Shown here: in pieces, positions 29,881-42,580 of the stretch
Layout: each line of letters opens with the position of its first letter
Numbering within the stretch: position 1 is the first letter of the stretch
Source: Atopsyche davidsoni
Lineage: Eukaryota; Arthropoda; Insecta; Trichoptera; Hydrobiosidae
DNA length: 64,000 bases
Assembly (NCBI GenBank): GCA_022113835.1
Contig: JAILWY010000014.1
Span: forward strand, 7,255,501 to 7,319,500
Direction: 5' to 3'
Translations under genes and position numbers: made by a program
Notes under the pieces: generated by a model
What the model saw: the letters and a program-made list of their open reading frames with translations, nothing else
Database searches by the model: none
Told to the model about the DNA's origin: nothing

Positions 29881-30058
29881 ACTAGAGAAACTCACTTGGG
29901 ATGAAATTTCAGAGGATTTTCAATATTCGAGTTTTTACAAGTGGAATCAAAATGAAGTAGAGGAACTTATTGAATGGTGTATGAATGGACGGAGAGTTGA
30001 TGAAGTCGGCAGGCGTCGAGAATGTTCAGAATATTGTCATATTATCAATGGGTCTTGA
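29881..30058 (+). CDS. Candidate exon, unidentified (weak)
   Basis: The sequence TTCTTGTGCTCCCAG ending at 29880 is a reasonable splice acceptor. From the next base, 58 codons run open to TGA at 30056-30058, with one base belonging to a preceding codon. The frame starts LEKLTWDEISEDFQYSSFYK and continues with WNQNEVEELIEWCMNGRR; its mix of Glu, Trp, Tyr and Arg is more protein-like than other frames in this AT-rich DNA. I do not recognise the family, there is no partner exon, and the frame has a stop just upstream of the acceptor. It may be a terminal exon, an old gene remnant or chance. Confidence 0.22.
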
Positions 30059-33000
30059 TTCCAAGCTGGAAGTTCAAGCATTACTCCCGTGATGCAGTTA
30101 ACTTAAAGCTTTTGGAAAAAGTTTTACAAAGAGCATGTTTTAACGTGCGATTATTGTGTATTATTATTACATGCTCGTGGATCTTAGTAATAAATTTGCC
30201 GGAAGAGATAAAGCCGTATTTTAACAATTTTTGTTACTGCCTTAATCTTATATTTCTAGGGTAAAGTTTGACAATCTTACCAACTATCACATTCATTTAT
30301 TGCTCGCTGTCACGCATTATGTTAGCATTTACTACTTGTGTATATGTGTATTCAAGTTGAAGCAAGTTGTGCCTTGTAACCACGCAAGTATTGCTTAGAA
30401 CCTGAAACTCACGAAGCAATGAACCAAATTATCTTTCGCAAGCACATAAAAGCAAAAAAGCATTTTAATATAAACGCAAAATAATTTTTAGTTTTTTTTT
30501 TTAATGAAAACTCGTGTATTTAATAATGTAGAACTAAATGAATTCATTTCTTTATTATTCTTATGAGCTTGGTGAGTTTACAGTTCCTGTGTTATTTTTT
30601 ATAGTTAAAAGTCTCTGTCATATCACGCCAAACAAACAACTAAGACAAAAGTTGCACAATCACAAAAAACTAAACGAATCGATATACTCAATCGTCTTCA
30701 GTTTCGAAATAAAAAATTGCCTCTGTTTCCAGACGAGAGTAATCGTTTAAACATATCTATTTCCAGGCAGCCTCAAATCTCGCGCTTGTATTTCGTAAGC
30801 TATTCACCCAAATCGCCAGTATTTCTTCTGGCTCTACAAACGGTTTGAAAACCAACGCAGCCAGAACTTATAATGCACCCCAGGGGCGAATGAAGAATGC
30901 AGAGAAATAAACAGATATCTTATAGGGATGGAAGATCGAAGTACCCCAATAAACCCTCCAGTGGGTTCGGCTGGTAATGTTCATGATGCAATTCGAGCTC
31001 ACTTTATGAGACGCGCATGGGTGAATAAATATTCTGAAAAAGGCTTCGGGGAGGCTGTATGATTCCAGTAGTGCTTGTTTACATGTCTATGTGAGGCCAC
31101 GTAGTGTGTTATTTCTTAAGAATGAAGCGTATTTATTACATTATAATGTAGATTAGTAATATTTCAATAAAAAAGCAATCATTATTGCGTCCAAGGATCG
31201 ACTATCAGCTTATCAAATTATCAACCATTAACTATCAGCTATATCAATGATTGAACAGTAAAATAGCATATCTTTTATTTTTATCTCCTTTACTTACAGA
31301 ATATGGATTAGTAAAATAGTGAAAATAATTTAATGTTTTATTTTTGTCACGTTTACCGTATCAAGTTTAGAAAACTGATTTTTTGAAAATTAATTATATT
31401 TTATGCTCGCAGCAGTATTGTATCTTATAAAGACGTCCGTTTATTTTACGGTCTTGGTTAATGTTCGAACATTGATTATAATTTCCACCTATTCCTTGAA
31501 AACGACAGCAGTGCACACGATTCTTATAAATGAGAAATCACCTATCCTATAATAAAATAATCGAATATAATGTCCTCAAACAATGACAAGTAAGGAAATC
31601 ACATATGATATTCAGAGCCGTGACTCACGAAGCAAAATCAATCAAAATTATGCAAATGTAAACGTGAATGCATTGTTATGGAATACTACACTAGAATGAG
31701 ACTGTTTACCTGGACTGGGTGCCACGCTGGAGACTGTGCTGGTCTACCTAAGATATTGGACAAGATAACTGCGCTGCCAAGATTTCTATAATTTATTACA
31801 GATAATGTTGCAATTCCCACGCATAAATGAATGAACAAATCAATAGAAACTGTAGGAAAAAACTTCAAAGTTGTTTTGAAACATAAAAAAATAAGATTTG
31901 TTAATATTACACACATTTGATTCGATACTATAGTAAATAACTTCAAACGTGTAAAATGAACTAAATAAAATTTGTTTTTCAGGCATTCATTTTCTCGATT
32001 TGTGAAAAAATACTTGTCTCGTCGAAAGCCTCATTAAGATTCTCACTTCTTTGAAACATTAGTTCGATGGATTGCGCAAGAAGTCTAGAGCTTTTGTTTG
32101 CAGTATACAAAAGCATCGATTCTTTTATGCTCCACAGCCTTGACCACCACGTAAAGAATAATCTAAAAAAAGAAGAGATGTTTGAAGAGAATAATGATAA
32201 TATACTGCATTTAAATCATTATACTTCCTGGCTTGAACATATTTATTCATGTTTACAAAAAAATACAACAAAATATTAAGGTCATCAAAAACATATTTAA
32301 TTGATTATGCTTTCATTGTGATTATAAAACTCATAAGCAAATCCAGATTGATTGATCGATGATCAATCGAAGACATATTTGTGATGTTCACGATTTATTA
32401 TATTATTTAAAAAAACAAAAGTTTTCCATTTATGTTTTTTTAAAACAAATTTTTTATCACATTAATCAAAACTTCCTTTTTATTGTAAACAAAAGATTTG
32501 TACTTTTAAAGTTCAATATTTTATACGAATAAGGAATAATTAAATGCATTTAAAATAAATTGCTTTCTGATTAAAAGAATCGAGAATGAATACACATTGA
32601 TATAAAAATAATCAAATCGGCGCAGGAATAAACGCAATTGAATTCATTTTAATAATGGGATTACAGGTAGTGCGGCGGCCATGTTTAAACACTATTCTGT
32701 AATCATTTGATCTGTATAAAAGGTTCCCACCTGCAGCAGAGTTAGTTGCCTTGCACTGCGAATCCAATTTGGTATTCGATTGAGAGTTGTTATCTCTACA
32801 AATAGCCGTAGTGTGCAGAGTGCAGCGGTGCACTTGCAACTTGAGTACACTAAAAACCAAAAATAACTTTTGAAGAAAATAAACCGACGTTTATCTACAT
32901 ATCCACACAAAATATATTGTCATTTTTTTGTTTCGCAAACAATATAAAAGTTAAACAGATCGAATGCATTAAATGTGTGATTCTGAAGACTAATATTTTA

Positions 33001-36000
33001 AATTTTTACAAGAATGAAATTATATTTTACAACATGTAGAATATATTTTCTTTTCAATAGTTTGATTGTAAAATACAAATTTTCTATTGTATTACATTAA
33101 TGACTTGGCCTATAAACCGAATTTAATTTCATGCTTTACATACTCGTATATCGAGGCGGCTGTTACAGTACGAGGTGTATAAGAGCATCCAGGAAAATAG
33201 TAAGATAAATTCATTTAATGGCCTTACAAGATACTCTCATTACTCTCTGAAAGCATTTACTTCAAACGATTTCCATTGATAATTGTAAAATTTTGCTAAT
33301 AAAATCGCCTAGACTTTAAAGTGATCTTCACAATGAATACATTCAAAGAAGGTCACTGCCGAGCGCAGGATACTTTTGACGATTGAAGTCTTCCGTGTGG
33401 TTGTATTTCCGTTCCCGGTTTGTCGTTGAGGCGTCCTCTTGAGTAATTTCCACGAGCCGCGTGGGTGTTCAGTGTAATGGGTCGACGTGGAAGGGGCAAA
33501 AACACTTGTACCGATTGGACGCCTCAACAAGTGGTCCTTGTGCGAGTACGCAGTGTCGGCAGAAAAAAGGGAAATTTGATTTTTATTTAATAAAAAGATA
33601 ACCAATATGAATACATAAATTATATATATATATATATATTCATATTATTTAGCAATGAGAGTTCCCGATGAATTAATTTACCCGTAGTTTAAAAGAATTG
33701 AATTATATCAAGATGCTGCTATAATTTTTTTTATTATTATTATAACTGCATATATTTTAGTATATCTCTATAAATTTCACTTAAAAGCAAATCTTGTGAA
33801 GAAATATCATACAAAAATATGAATGCAAGCGACAGCGATATTATAATTCAATCGTCAGTTTGCAAACGTCCAGACAGCTGAAATATTTTTTGTAAAAGCG
33901 TATTTTTAAGACCACTATTTCGTGTAGCTGGCCCTTGGAGTGAATATTTTTAAATATTTTATAAATTAAATAAACAAAATTTATACTAGCTTAATTTCAA
34001 AAGCTTGGCAGTGATATTAAAAGTAGTACGCTTGTACAATTCGTGAGAGAGAAAATGCAAATTTTGTGACAAGTCTAATTCGCAATGACTATGATTTTTG
34101 AACACAAAGTGCACATTGTGACTAGAAGTGTCATAAAACAAACTGTTTAAAAATCATTTAAACAAACGAGAGAGCAATTGGGTATTCAAGCGAGCTGAAT
34201 GGCGGCACAAACGAATTAAAAAAAAATACAGTATGACACAAGGAAGTGCACTTAATGGTAATAATTCAAAACTCAACGTTAAGAGACAATATTTATTTTT
34301 TTAATTTCTAATAAAAAGTTAATATTTAAAAAAATACATAATTAATTTTATTGTGAAATAATCTAAATTTCGTCGTCAAACACTTTCATTCAAATTGTTT
34401 GTTTAAATCCTCGAATTAATGGATTGCAAATAAACCACCGACAGGGCTATGAAAGAAGGCCAAACCAGCAAATTATTGATCAACATTATATGTTTCGTTT
34501 ATTATTATTTTGTTTCTAAAAATATACAATATTTAAAGATTATTTATTCTGAAATATATTAATATAACTCCATACAAATATTATATCAGTATGGTGTATC
34601 AATAATAAATGGTAATATTAATACATCAATCAACAAAATTAGATCCATATCACTTCTCAAAACAACTATATCCTCCATTTGCATATGTTAATATGTATGT
34701 TTATTATAAGTATCTACTAATGTAAGATTCTGATATTTCTTAATAGTTTTCAGGGCGACAACCTGACGAGTGAAGCAAGGTTCTGGTGAGGGCAGTTCAA
34801 GCAAGGGCAGGAACCCACCAAGGGTCGCGGCCCTGAAGGGTCACTGTAACCCTGACGAGACTAAAGACTTTATTATGAACTCAAGTATTTTGTAAAATTG
34901 AAATATGATTTAAATTTATAAAAAATTGACAAAACCAATTTTAAACTAATTTATTAATTACATTCAAATGAAAAAACCGTAATTGTGTATTACTTATGCA
35001 GATTAAATTCAGTTGGTTTTTATAAATTGCTAGTTATATTGAACTCATTTTCAAATCCAATAAAAGTCATTTGACTATTAAAAAAGACTAAAACATTTGG
35101 CAGCATTTATATTGACAAGACAAATTTTTTTTAATCGTAAATTATTATTATTCGAAAAACTGAAAGTAATGTGATATATAGATCCTGAAAAAAGCTTACT
35201 ATCAGTAACTTATTAATTCTATGGTTAAAATTATCATTCAATAATTTATTAAATCAATAGTAGTAATACAAACACATTTAAATAATTGATAGGGAGTTTT
35301 ATTACAGCCCAGATTTCACTTAAAAAATAAAAGAGATTATCAACCTCGAATTAATTATACAGCTTTTTATATATTTTTTAAATTCTCGAAAAATGGAAAA
35401 TTATCGATATGTCTGACCTCATTCACATTAGAAAACATCTTGTTAGACTTAATCGGTCCGATGAATCCCAAGACAGGTGAAAGCACCAATCGAAGTAACG
35501 TTGTCGTAATCGCCTAATCTTTTGGATGATTGCACAAAGTATTTATAAGTAAATTAATATTCTAAAGTTTTATTTGTAGACTTTTTTAAATTCACAACTG
35601 AAACACATTTCAAATAGTTAAAAAAAGGTAATGACACTAACATTTCGTCTGTTGAGCGTGTTTTTTCTTTGTTAGTTAATCTGAAATCACGTAGCAGTTC
35701 GTTTTCAATATAAAAGCAAATGGAGAATATCTCAGTATAATGATCCTTCTAAGATTTGCTTGTGTCTGCCGAAGACATTTCCAATTTCACGCGTTGAAAA
35801 TACCAGACCTTCTGCTACCCCCGCTGGTACATTGACACTTATTTACTTGCGATATTATACTCGAAGAAATTGTTCTTTTGTATATAGTCAATAACAGGTA
35901 ATATTGTTTGCGATAGAACGTTTTTAGAGCCAATGTACCTCATAATTTTAGTAATTATTTTAATATTGTGTATTTAATGTCGTTTCAACTTCAGTAAAGC

Positions 36001-36535
36001 ACAAGTAATGCGTAAAGGTACTGTCATTTTTTGTTATTGTAATAATACAAAGCAGTTAGAGAGACAAACAACGTTAAATGACGGGAATGATAGTTTTATA
36101 TTTAAAAAATTCACGTACACTACATTTCTAATTTAATATCTGTTTTATCTTAAAGAATTTAATTTTTTTACTCACATTAACGCGAATATTTTGATTTCTT
36201 TTAAAAAATACACTATTGTAGTTAACAAACTAAAAATGTGAACATTAATTTGCTATTATTTCATTAACGATCGAATCAAAATGAAATCTAGAAATGCAAA
36301 ACAGTAAACTAAGAAAATAATCAATACAATAATTATTCTGTTATTTTATGATAAATTATTCTATATCAGAATCAGAGCAATTATTATAATTGATGATAGT
36401 ATGAGTAAACAATCAATTATATATATTTAACGATTTACAATCATTTTATGCATTTGACAATAAGTAATATGATAAAATTTATTGCACCATTTAGTGAAAA
36501 ATTTCCTTATAATTTTTCCAAGAAACCGTTTCATT
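30059..36535. other. Non-coding AT-rich stretch with scattered islands
   Basis: No supported gene. GC-richer patches lie at about 30760-31060, 31690-31790, 32640-32850, 33310-33560 and 34750-34865. A 12-bp palindrome TTGATCGATGATCAATCGAA-like cluster is at about 32345-32370. A TA run sits at 33621-33639. Open frames of 60-100 codons exist on both strands but overlap one another and show no motifs. Confidence 0.35.
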
Positions 36536-36543
36536 GACTAGTT
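36536..36543. repeat. Target site duplication of hAT element, left copy
   Basis: The octamer GACTAGTT directly precedes the left inverted repeat and is exactly repeated at 38013-38020 after the right one. An 8-bp duplication is the hallmark of hAT-superfamily insertion. Confidence 0.92.
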
Positions 36544-37256
36544 CAGGGGTCCCCAACCTTTTTGCACCTAAGAGCACATTCTAGAATGCCGGTCGAGCGG
36601 CGGGCACCATTTATTTTTTAAAGGTATATTTATAGTTGGACCAAGTCCATAATAAATATAATACACAAAAATATTTTAATCCAAAAATATAATTATTAAA
36701 TATAAAAAAAATTCTTTATACTTTATGTAAAATAAATAATAAGTTTTAAATAATAGCATAAAAATTCTGATAATTGGATCGAGTTGGGGCAAATATGCAA
36801 CGAATAATTATTTTTAATAGCAATAAAATGTACATCTATAGCTTAATATTGCAAACAACAGGTTAGAATACGAAAAATATCAATTAGGGTCCGGAGTAGG
36901 TTTATTAAGATTGTAATGCACCAACAATATTTAATTTAAATTTTAATGTTTTTATTGGCTGATTTTTAAAAATATTGGCAAATCAGAAATGCCCAAAGTC
37001 AAACCAATTATCAAAATTCATTATAAAAAAAGAGAAATATTAAAGTCAATGCAATGCCAACGCATTGCATTTCATTGACCATTGTTTCGTAATTAGGGGA
37101 GTATGATTATATTCCTGCTTGTAAGCAACCATCAAGATGTTAATCTGTAAGTCGAAATCTGCACTTTGATTTAATGATATTCATTGTTGAAAACATGAAA
37201 ACAATGATATTCACACAAATGTATGTATGTAGAACCGAAAAACGATTTAATTGTGT

Positions 37257-37736
37257 ATGCAGTATCAGTATTGGTATGGTGATGTGTACCTGAAAATATC
37301 AGGTATACTTTCACATAGCTTTTATTTCACCAGTCCTTTCGCAAAAATTTCAGATAGACTTTTACATAGCTTTCACCTCACTTATACCACTGCAAAAATA
37401 TAAGATAGACTTTCAAATCGCTTTCACCTCACTTTTACCACCGCAAAAATATCAGATAGACATTCACATAGCTCTCACTTCACTATTTTTAATGCAAAAA
37501 TATCAGATAGACTTTCAAATCGCTTTCACCTCACTTTTACCATCGCAAAAATATCAGATAGACTTTCAAATCGCTTTCACCTAACTTTTGCCACCGCAAA
37601 AATATCAGATAGACTTTCACATAGCTCTCACCTCACTTTTATCAACGCAAAAATACACTTTCATATTGCTTTCACCGTACTACCGCAAAAATATCAGATT
37701 TATATATATTCAGCAACTTTTCCACCAAGTATCTGA
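37257..37736 (+). pseudogene. Repeat-encoded open frame inside hAT element, one stop (speculative)
   Basis: ATG at 37257 opens a plus-strand frame starting MQYQYWYGDVYLKIS that runs through the 51-bp repeats as a 17-residue unit (consensus SDRLSNRFHLTFTTAKI). The frame is broken by TAA at 37401-37403, where six other units have a TCA codon at the same place. It then stays open to TGA at 37734-37736. A repeat unit whose length is a multiple of three and that lacks stops in one frame stays open by construction, so this may be chance. No homologous protein is known to me. Confidence 0.2.
37299..37700 (+). repeat. 51-bp tandem array within hAT element
   Basis: Seven units repeat at exactly 51 bases: the CAGATAG-type start occurs at 37300, 37351, 37402, 37453, 37504, 37555 and 37606. 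A shortened eighth unit follows. The consensus is ATCAGATAGACTTTCA, then AATCGCTTTCACCTCACTTT, then TACCACCGCAAAA. Units differ by a few substitutions but almost no insertions or deletions, and two variant classes alternate irregularly (CAAATCGCTTT versus CACATAGCTCT). Subterminal arrays in hAT elements sometimes hold transposase-binding motifs. Confidence 0.93.
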
Positions 37737-38012
37737 ACAATATCGTGAACGCATTATTAGAGGGTGTTATTACAGAGACGAAGACAAACCAAACCACACC
37801 CAGAAGATGCAATTTAAACAGGTTTATATATTATTTTCTGGAAAGAATTATTCATTTGATAATAACGATATAATTATTTTCGCTAATATTTCTCTTTTTG
37901 ACTACCAAAAAACTTTTTTTCTTCATTTATATCGTGGTCGCACAGCGGCGGGCACACGTAAAACGTTCAGCGGACGCCATGGTGCCTGCGGGGATAGGGT
38001 TGGGGACCACTG

Positions 38013-38020
38013 GACTAGTT
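38013..38020. repeat. Target site duplication of hAT element, right copy
   Basis: GACTAGTT immediately follows the right inverted repeat and is identical to 36536-36543. Confidence 0.92.
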
Positions 38021-41000
38021 AAATATCATAAATGGAAAGCAATAAAAAAAGGCTTCAATAGGCAGAAGATATTAAAAATTGTAATGAATAAAGCTATTAC
38101 GTTGCATTAAGTAAAGCAATAAACCAAAAACTGTATCATTGGCCATAAACATGGCTATCTTTGTAATAGATTGATATTGAGTGTTATGGGTACTAAGAAT
38201 CAATATAAAATTGAATATAAAGAGTCCATTTAAGAATCTAATCACTATCTTTAACCAACCATGCTTTAGTACTTTCTACACCCCTCGTATTTTTTTCTCG
38301 GAACGAGTATCCATATCGACCTCAAGCATAATCTGCTTAACGCCCTGATGATTTTTAATATATTTTGAAGTTTTTAAACCTTCCATATGTCACTAATTTA
38401 AAATTATTTTTTAAACTGCACTAATTAGGACAGTTTCTTTTTGATTCCGTATTTCCAACATTTCTTGTGTCAGCCTTTGTGAGAAGCTACGACCTGTCTA
38501 GACGATATCAACTTCCGAACAAATATCTATGCACGCTTTTCGTTCTTGATTAATTTATTTCAGGTACTAGTCCGCGCCGTGTCTCGATATAACTCGATGT
38601 TTTATTTATTGAGTTACGTTCATATCTGAATTGGAATTGTTTTTTTAGATTTAATGTACTAACTGAATTATGTATCTTTTCAAACAATAAAAAACTATAA
38701 ATATAAAAAGCAAACAAACAGGAATCCATCTAAATCACTATTTTACGGCTTGAAGTCCCGCGTGGTTTATATGTGAAGCCTGCGCTCGTTTTGCCGTGTA
38801 AATCATTCAATATTAGCTCACAGTGGTGCTAGTGTGTTTCCGTGTTCTGGAATCGACATCAATTGGACTCGTCGACTTCCGGAACGACGGAGAACCGACC
38901 AAACAAACTTCGGAAATAGATGCCGTACCATATAACCTACAGAGAAAAGTATATTACTCGACTTTAAACATAGCTCTTTATATTTTTTACAAAACAGCTG
39001 TCGCCGAAAAGAAATGACAGCTCAGAAATATGAAGTATTGTAGAGCCGAAGAATCATTAAAAAGCACTTCATTCATTTTTAAGCTATTTATCGTCGCAAA
39101 TAAGATAATTTGAATCTCTAAAGCATTTCTTTGGGGTTTATTTATGATCATTTTCTCGGGTAAGCTGTTGAAGATTGCCTTTTTTTAAATTTTATTAAAA
39201 AATTCTCCGCACCTGAGAATAGCACCCATCCCAAATATTTCAGCAAATGTTTAATTTATCGCCTCGTTTAACGTTCCCTGCGCCAATATAATGTGAATAA
39301 ATCAGTGTGATTCACAGGCAACATCGAGGCTCGCTGCGTAAACATAAATATATTACTTTAAATTTGGTTCAGAGAAGATGCCTCATCGGCGAAGGAAAAG
39401 GAATCAATAAATCAGATCCACTGAAAAATCACTTTCACTGTCGATGCTTTTGAGCTTAGGAACATTTGAGCACGCTATTAGTCATATTAAAGAAAACAAC
39501 CTGAATAAATAAATCATTTCAAATATTTTTTCCTGGCCCGCAAGCTCTACTGTCGAACAGATATCGCTTGAGAACTAGATAAATATTTTAATCTGCAAAA
39601 ACAAAATTCTAGAGTTTGATAGAAGTTAATTTTACTTAAAATACGCAATCATTTGTATGTTATTAACCAATTATTAATTTACACGGTAAGTTTTTGAAAA
39701 CCATTATTGCATATTCAAGTGAATACGTACATAAAATATCATTCATAATATTCTTATTTATTTTATGCTGGTTTGAACAAGGAAACGTAATTTTTAATAC
39801 TATTTTTTTTTAAATAAATAAATAAAACGGTGTTTTTTGTTTTAACGTACAATAAAGGCAAAAATATTTTTTATCGTTTTTTTATAGTAGGTCGGTATAA
39901 GCATCGATATAAATTAAGCAAAAATAAATGTTACTAGTTAAATATAAATAAACTAATTTGACTCTATTCGATATCCATAAACTTATCATTATAGCACTGA
40001 TTGATAAAAAAAACAACACTTTGGTGACATCCAATACACGTGTTTAGGTGTTTAATTTACATGCTATAGACATTGAAACATACATTTTATGAAACGTGTT
40101 TTCTGGCAAGAAACTTTTATTTTAAAATATCTAATTAGCATATTTACAAAAAGTTATGTACTTGTTTTAAAATATTCAAAAGAATAAGTATAATGCGTAT
40201 AAATAAAGATTAATAATTTTCGATTTAAAGTCAATGCGAGGCTTAGTCTTGGATTAAAAGTATGCTAGGATGGTGACACTGCTTCATACATCACAAAATA
40301 ACAGAAAAAACCTTATTGATCTTGAATAAACAGAAGGGATGGGTAATTATGTTTATTTTTAGAATTTATACTGGCCTTTCGATTAACTAAAAAATACTAA
40401 AACGGGTTTTTCAGCGCATGGTAGTATTTATCTAGAATACCTTATATTTTGCACACGCAAAACGCTATTCAAAAATTAATTTCATTTTACGCAAATAGTT
40501 AAGCGTTGAAAACTTTTTGGAATTTTACTTAAAGTGAAATGGTTCTTTTAAAATAAAAAAAATACCGAAACGACACTAACCAAATGAAACTTCATTAGTT
40601 TATTCAAATCCACGTCTAATAAAGTTTTATATTAGCCATGTATGTGCAAAGGAGACATGAAATTTAATTTGCTTTATTTTCAGCCATAATTGTTGAAAGA
40701 GACGTTCTCGGGTCCCAGCTGTATGCATTGACACTCAATAGGACAATTGAAACTAGTCTGCCAACCAAATCGGAGAAAATAAAATGCTCCTCTAGAGACT
40801 CGGGCGGGGCTGACAATCGGCCAACTCGACTAACAAGTCTAATATTGTGATACACCCCAGTGCTATTGTGAGACCAGATATTAATCTAGAGACTGTCAAC
40901 CTAACGACGTGCTGTCATAAAAAAATTAAGGATCTTACGAGAATATTAATACCCTCAAATATAAAGGCTTAAGAAGGCAAACGGCGAAGCGAATTCTGAG

Positions 41001-42580
41001 AAATAAAAATTTAAATCATGAGTGGACTCGAGCAAAGCCCTAAATCTCAATTATATCTACAATACAAGAATATATCTTTAGCATATTTAGGGGAAAGAAA
41101 ATAATACTATTCTAACCAAACAGAGTGAATGCTTTTTATTTATAAAATATTTTAAACTCATTGTGTTGAATCTTAAGTGATGATTTGTATCACTTTATGG
41201 AATATAGACAGATTGATTGTAGATTGAATAAAGTGTGTACTTGCATACTCATACGTGATGCAATAAATTTCAATAGTTTAACACTGCATAACAATGAAAT
41301 CTGTATATGATTTATTTCTTATTGTCAATAAAATATGGAATTGTACATAAACCAATTAGTAGACCTTTTGCAGAATGTTTCTTTTCAATGTTAATATTGT
41401 ATACATATTCATTGCATCAAGTTCGAACGATAGCAAACATTATATGATGCGCTATGAGTTATGAAGCATTGTAGTGCGATCTTTCAGAGATAATGGCGAC
41501 CTGTCTACACGAGCAGTACCGTCTGCATATCGGAATAGGATCGAGCGTCCTGTACAGAGATATCTCTTATTAAAATCAACACGATCACAGAGCGGGGCGA
41601 GTCCAGACAATGGTTTATTCAGAGTACAAATGTCAATACGAGAACTTACCATCTCAATGATTGTCTAGCTGCTTGTATACAAAAAAAAAATTTAAGATAT
41701 TTAAAAATATTTTACAGATAAATAACTGTCTTTACTGTATAAAACGTACTACAAAATCACACCAAAGACAAGCATACTGTGTCCAATTTATAATATATAC
41801 GATTACCATTTGTCAAATTTTACTATCAATTTCTTTTAAATATATCAAACTAGGAAAAAAATCATAAAAGTTAGCTACAGTACCCAGAAATTATAATTTG
41901 AGATTTATTAAGGTTTTTTGGGTTTACTGGGGTTTTTTTTTGTTGTTTACAATTTCCTATGGAAGTTCTTAGAATTCAAAAAGGGTAGCTGATTTTTTAT
42001 ATCGATATAAAATAAATTTCCATCGGATTAAATCTTAAGTAATAAAGTCCACCGCGCTGACACTTATACGATCAATATAACATTCCTAAAAGTCGAAAAC
42101 TCTTTTTTAAGAGACTTGGCAGAATCTGTGTAATTTATGCCAGGACGTGACGGGCCATGCATTGATAGGATTATTTAAAAGCAAATTTTAGGAATCTTTA
42201 AGACTAATAAATTAATTTAACCAAAAAAGGAAAACGATCGAGATTTATAACTTTTACTATAAACGTACCAGATTTTATTAAATATCGCTTTTAAATTCAC
42301 CGCCACACGAGACTGCTCCATGAATATTTTAAACTTAATCTTCACACATATGATTCATACTTCTATCATTTTAGTGCTAGTTTGTACTATATTAATCTCA
42401 AAAGTACTCTTTGTGCGTGAATATGAATATATTCAGGCAAATTCGTGTTTTAAAAAAATTTATAGATTTTAATTAAATAAATGCATACCAGTGTTTTTCT
42501 TTAAAGAATTGCCAATCGAAACTCACCTGAAACAAGGAGAAAAAAAAAAAACATTAGTTGAAATATATACAGTGAAACAA
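38021..42580. other. Non-coding stretch with GC-richer patches
   Basis: No supported gene. Patches at about 38440-38600, 38740-38960, 39240-39560, 40640-40865 and 41460-41660 are less AT-rich than their surroundings. The 40664-40855 minus-strand frame of 63 codons and the 41452-41668 frames on both strands lack motifs. Nothing else seen. Confidence 0.35.

Larger units (their letters stand above)
36544..38012. mobile_element. Non-autonomous hAT-type DNA transposon (1469 bp)
   Basis: The left end CAGGGGTCCCCAACC and the reverse complement of the right end CAGTGGTCCCCAACC match at 14 of 15 bases. A perfect 8-bp direct repeat GACTAGTT flanks them. CAGxGGTxxxCAACC ends are typical of hAT elements, which cut and paste using a transposase with a zinc finger and a C-terminal dimerisation domain. 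I see no transposase frame inside, so mobility would depend on a transposase elsewhere. The interior is AT-rich and carries a regular 51-bp tandem array (separate entry). GC-richer bases occur only near the ends. Both ends and the duplication are nearly intact, which suggests the insertion is not very old. Confidence 0.9.

Noticed and set aside
37299..37700. Regular 51-bp spacing considered as a CRISPR array
   Set aside because: The whole unit is repeated with no unique spacers, and the context is a eukaryotic hAT transposon.
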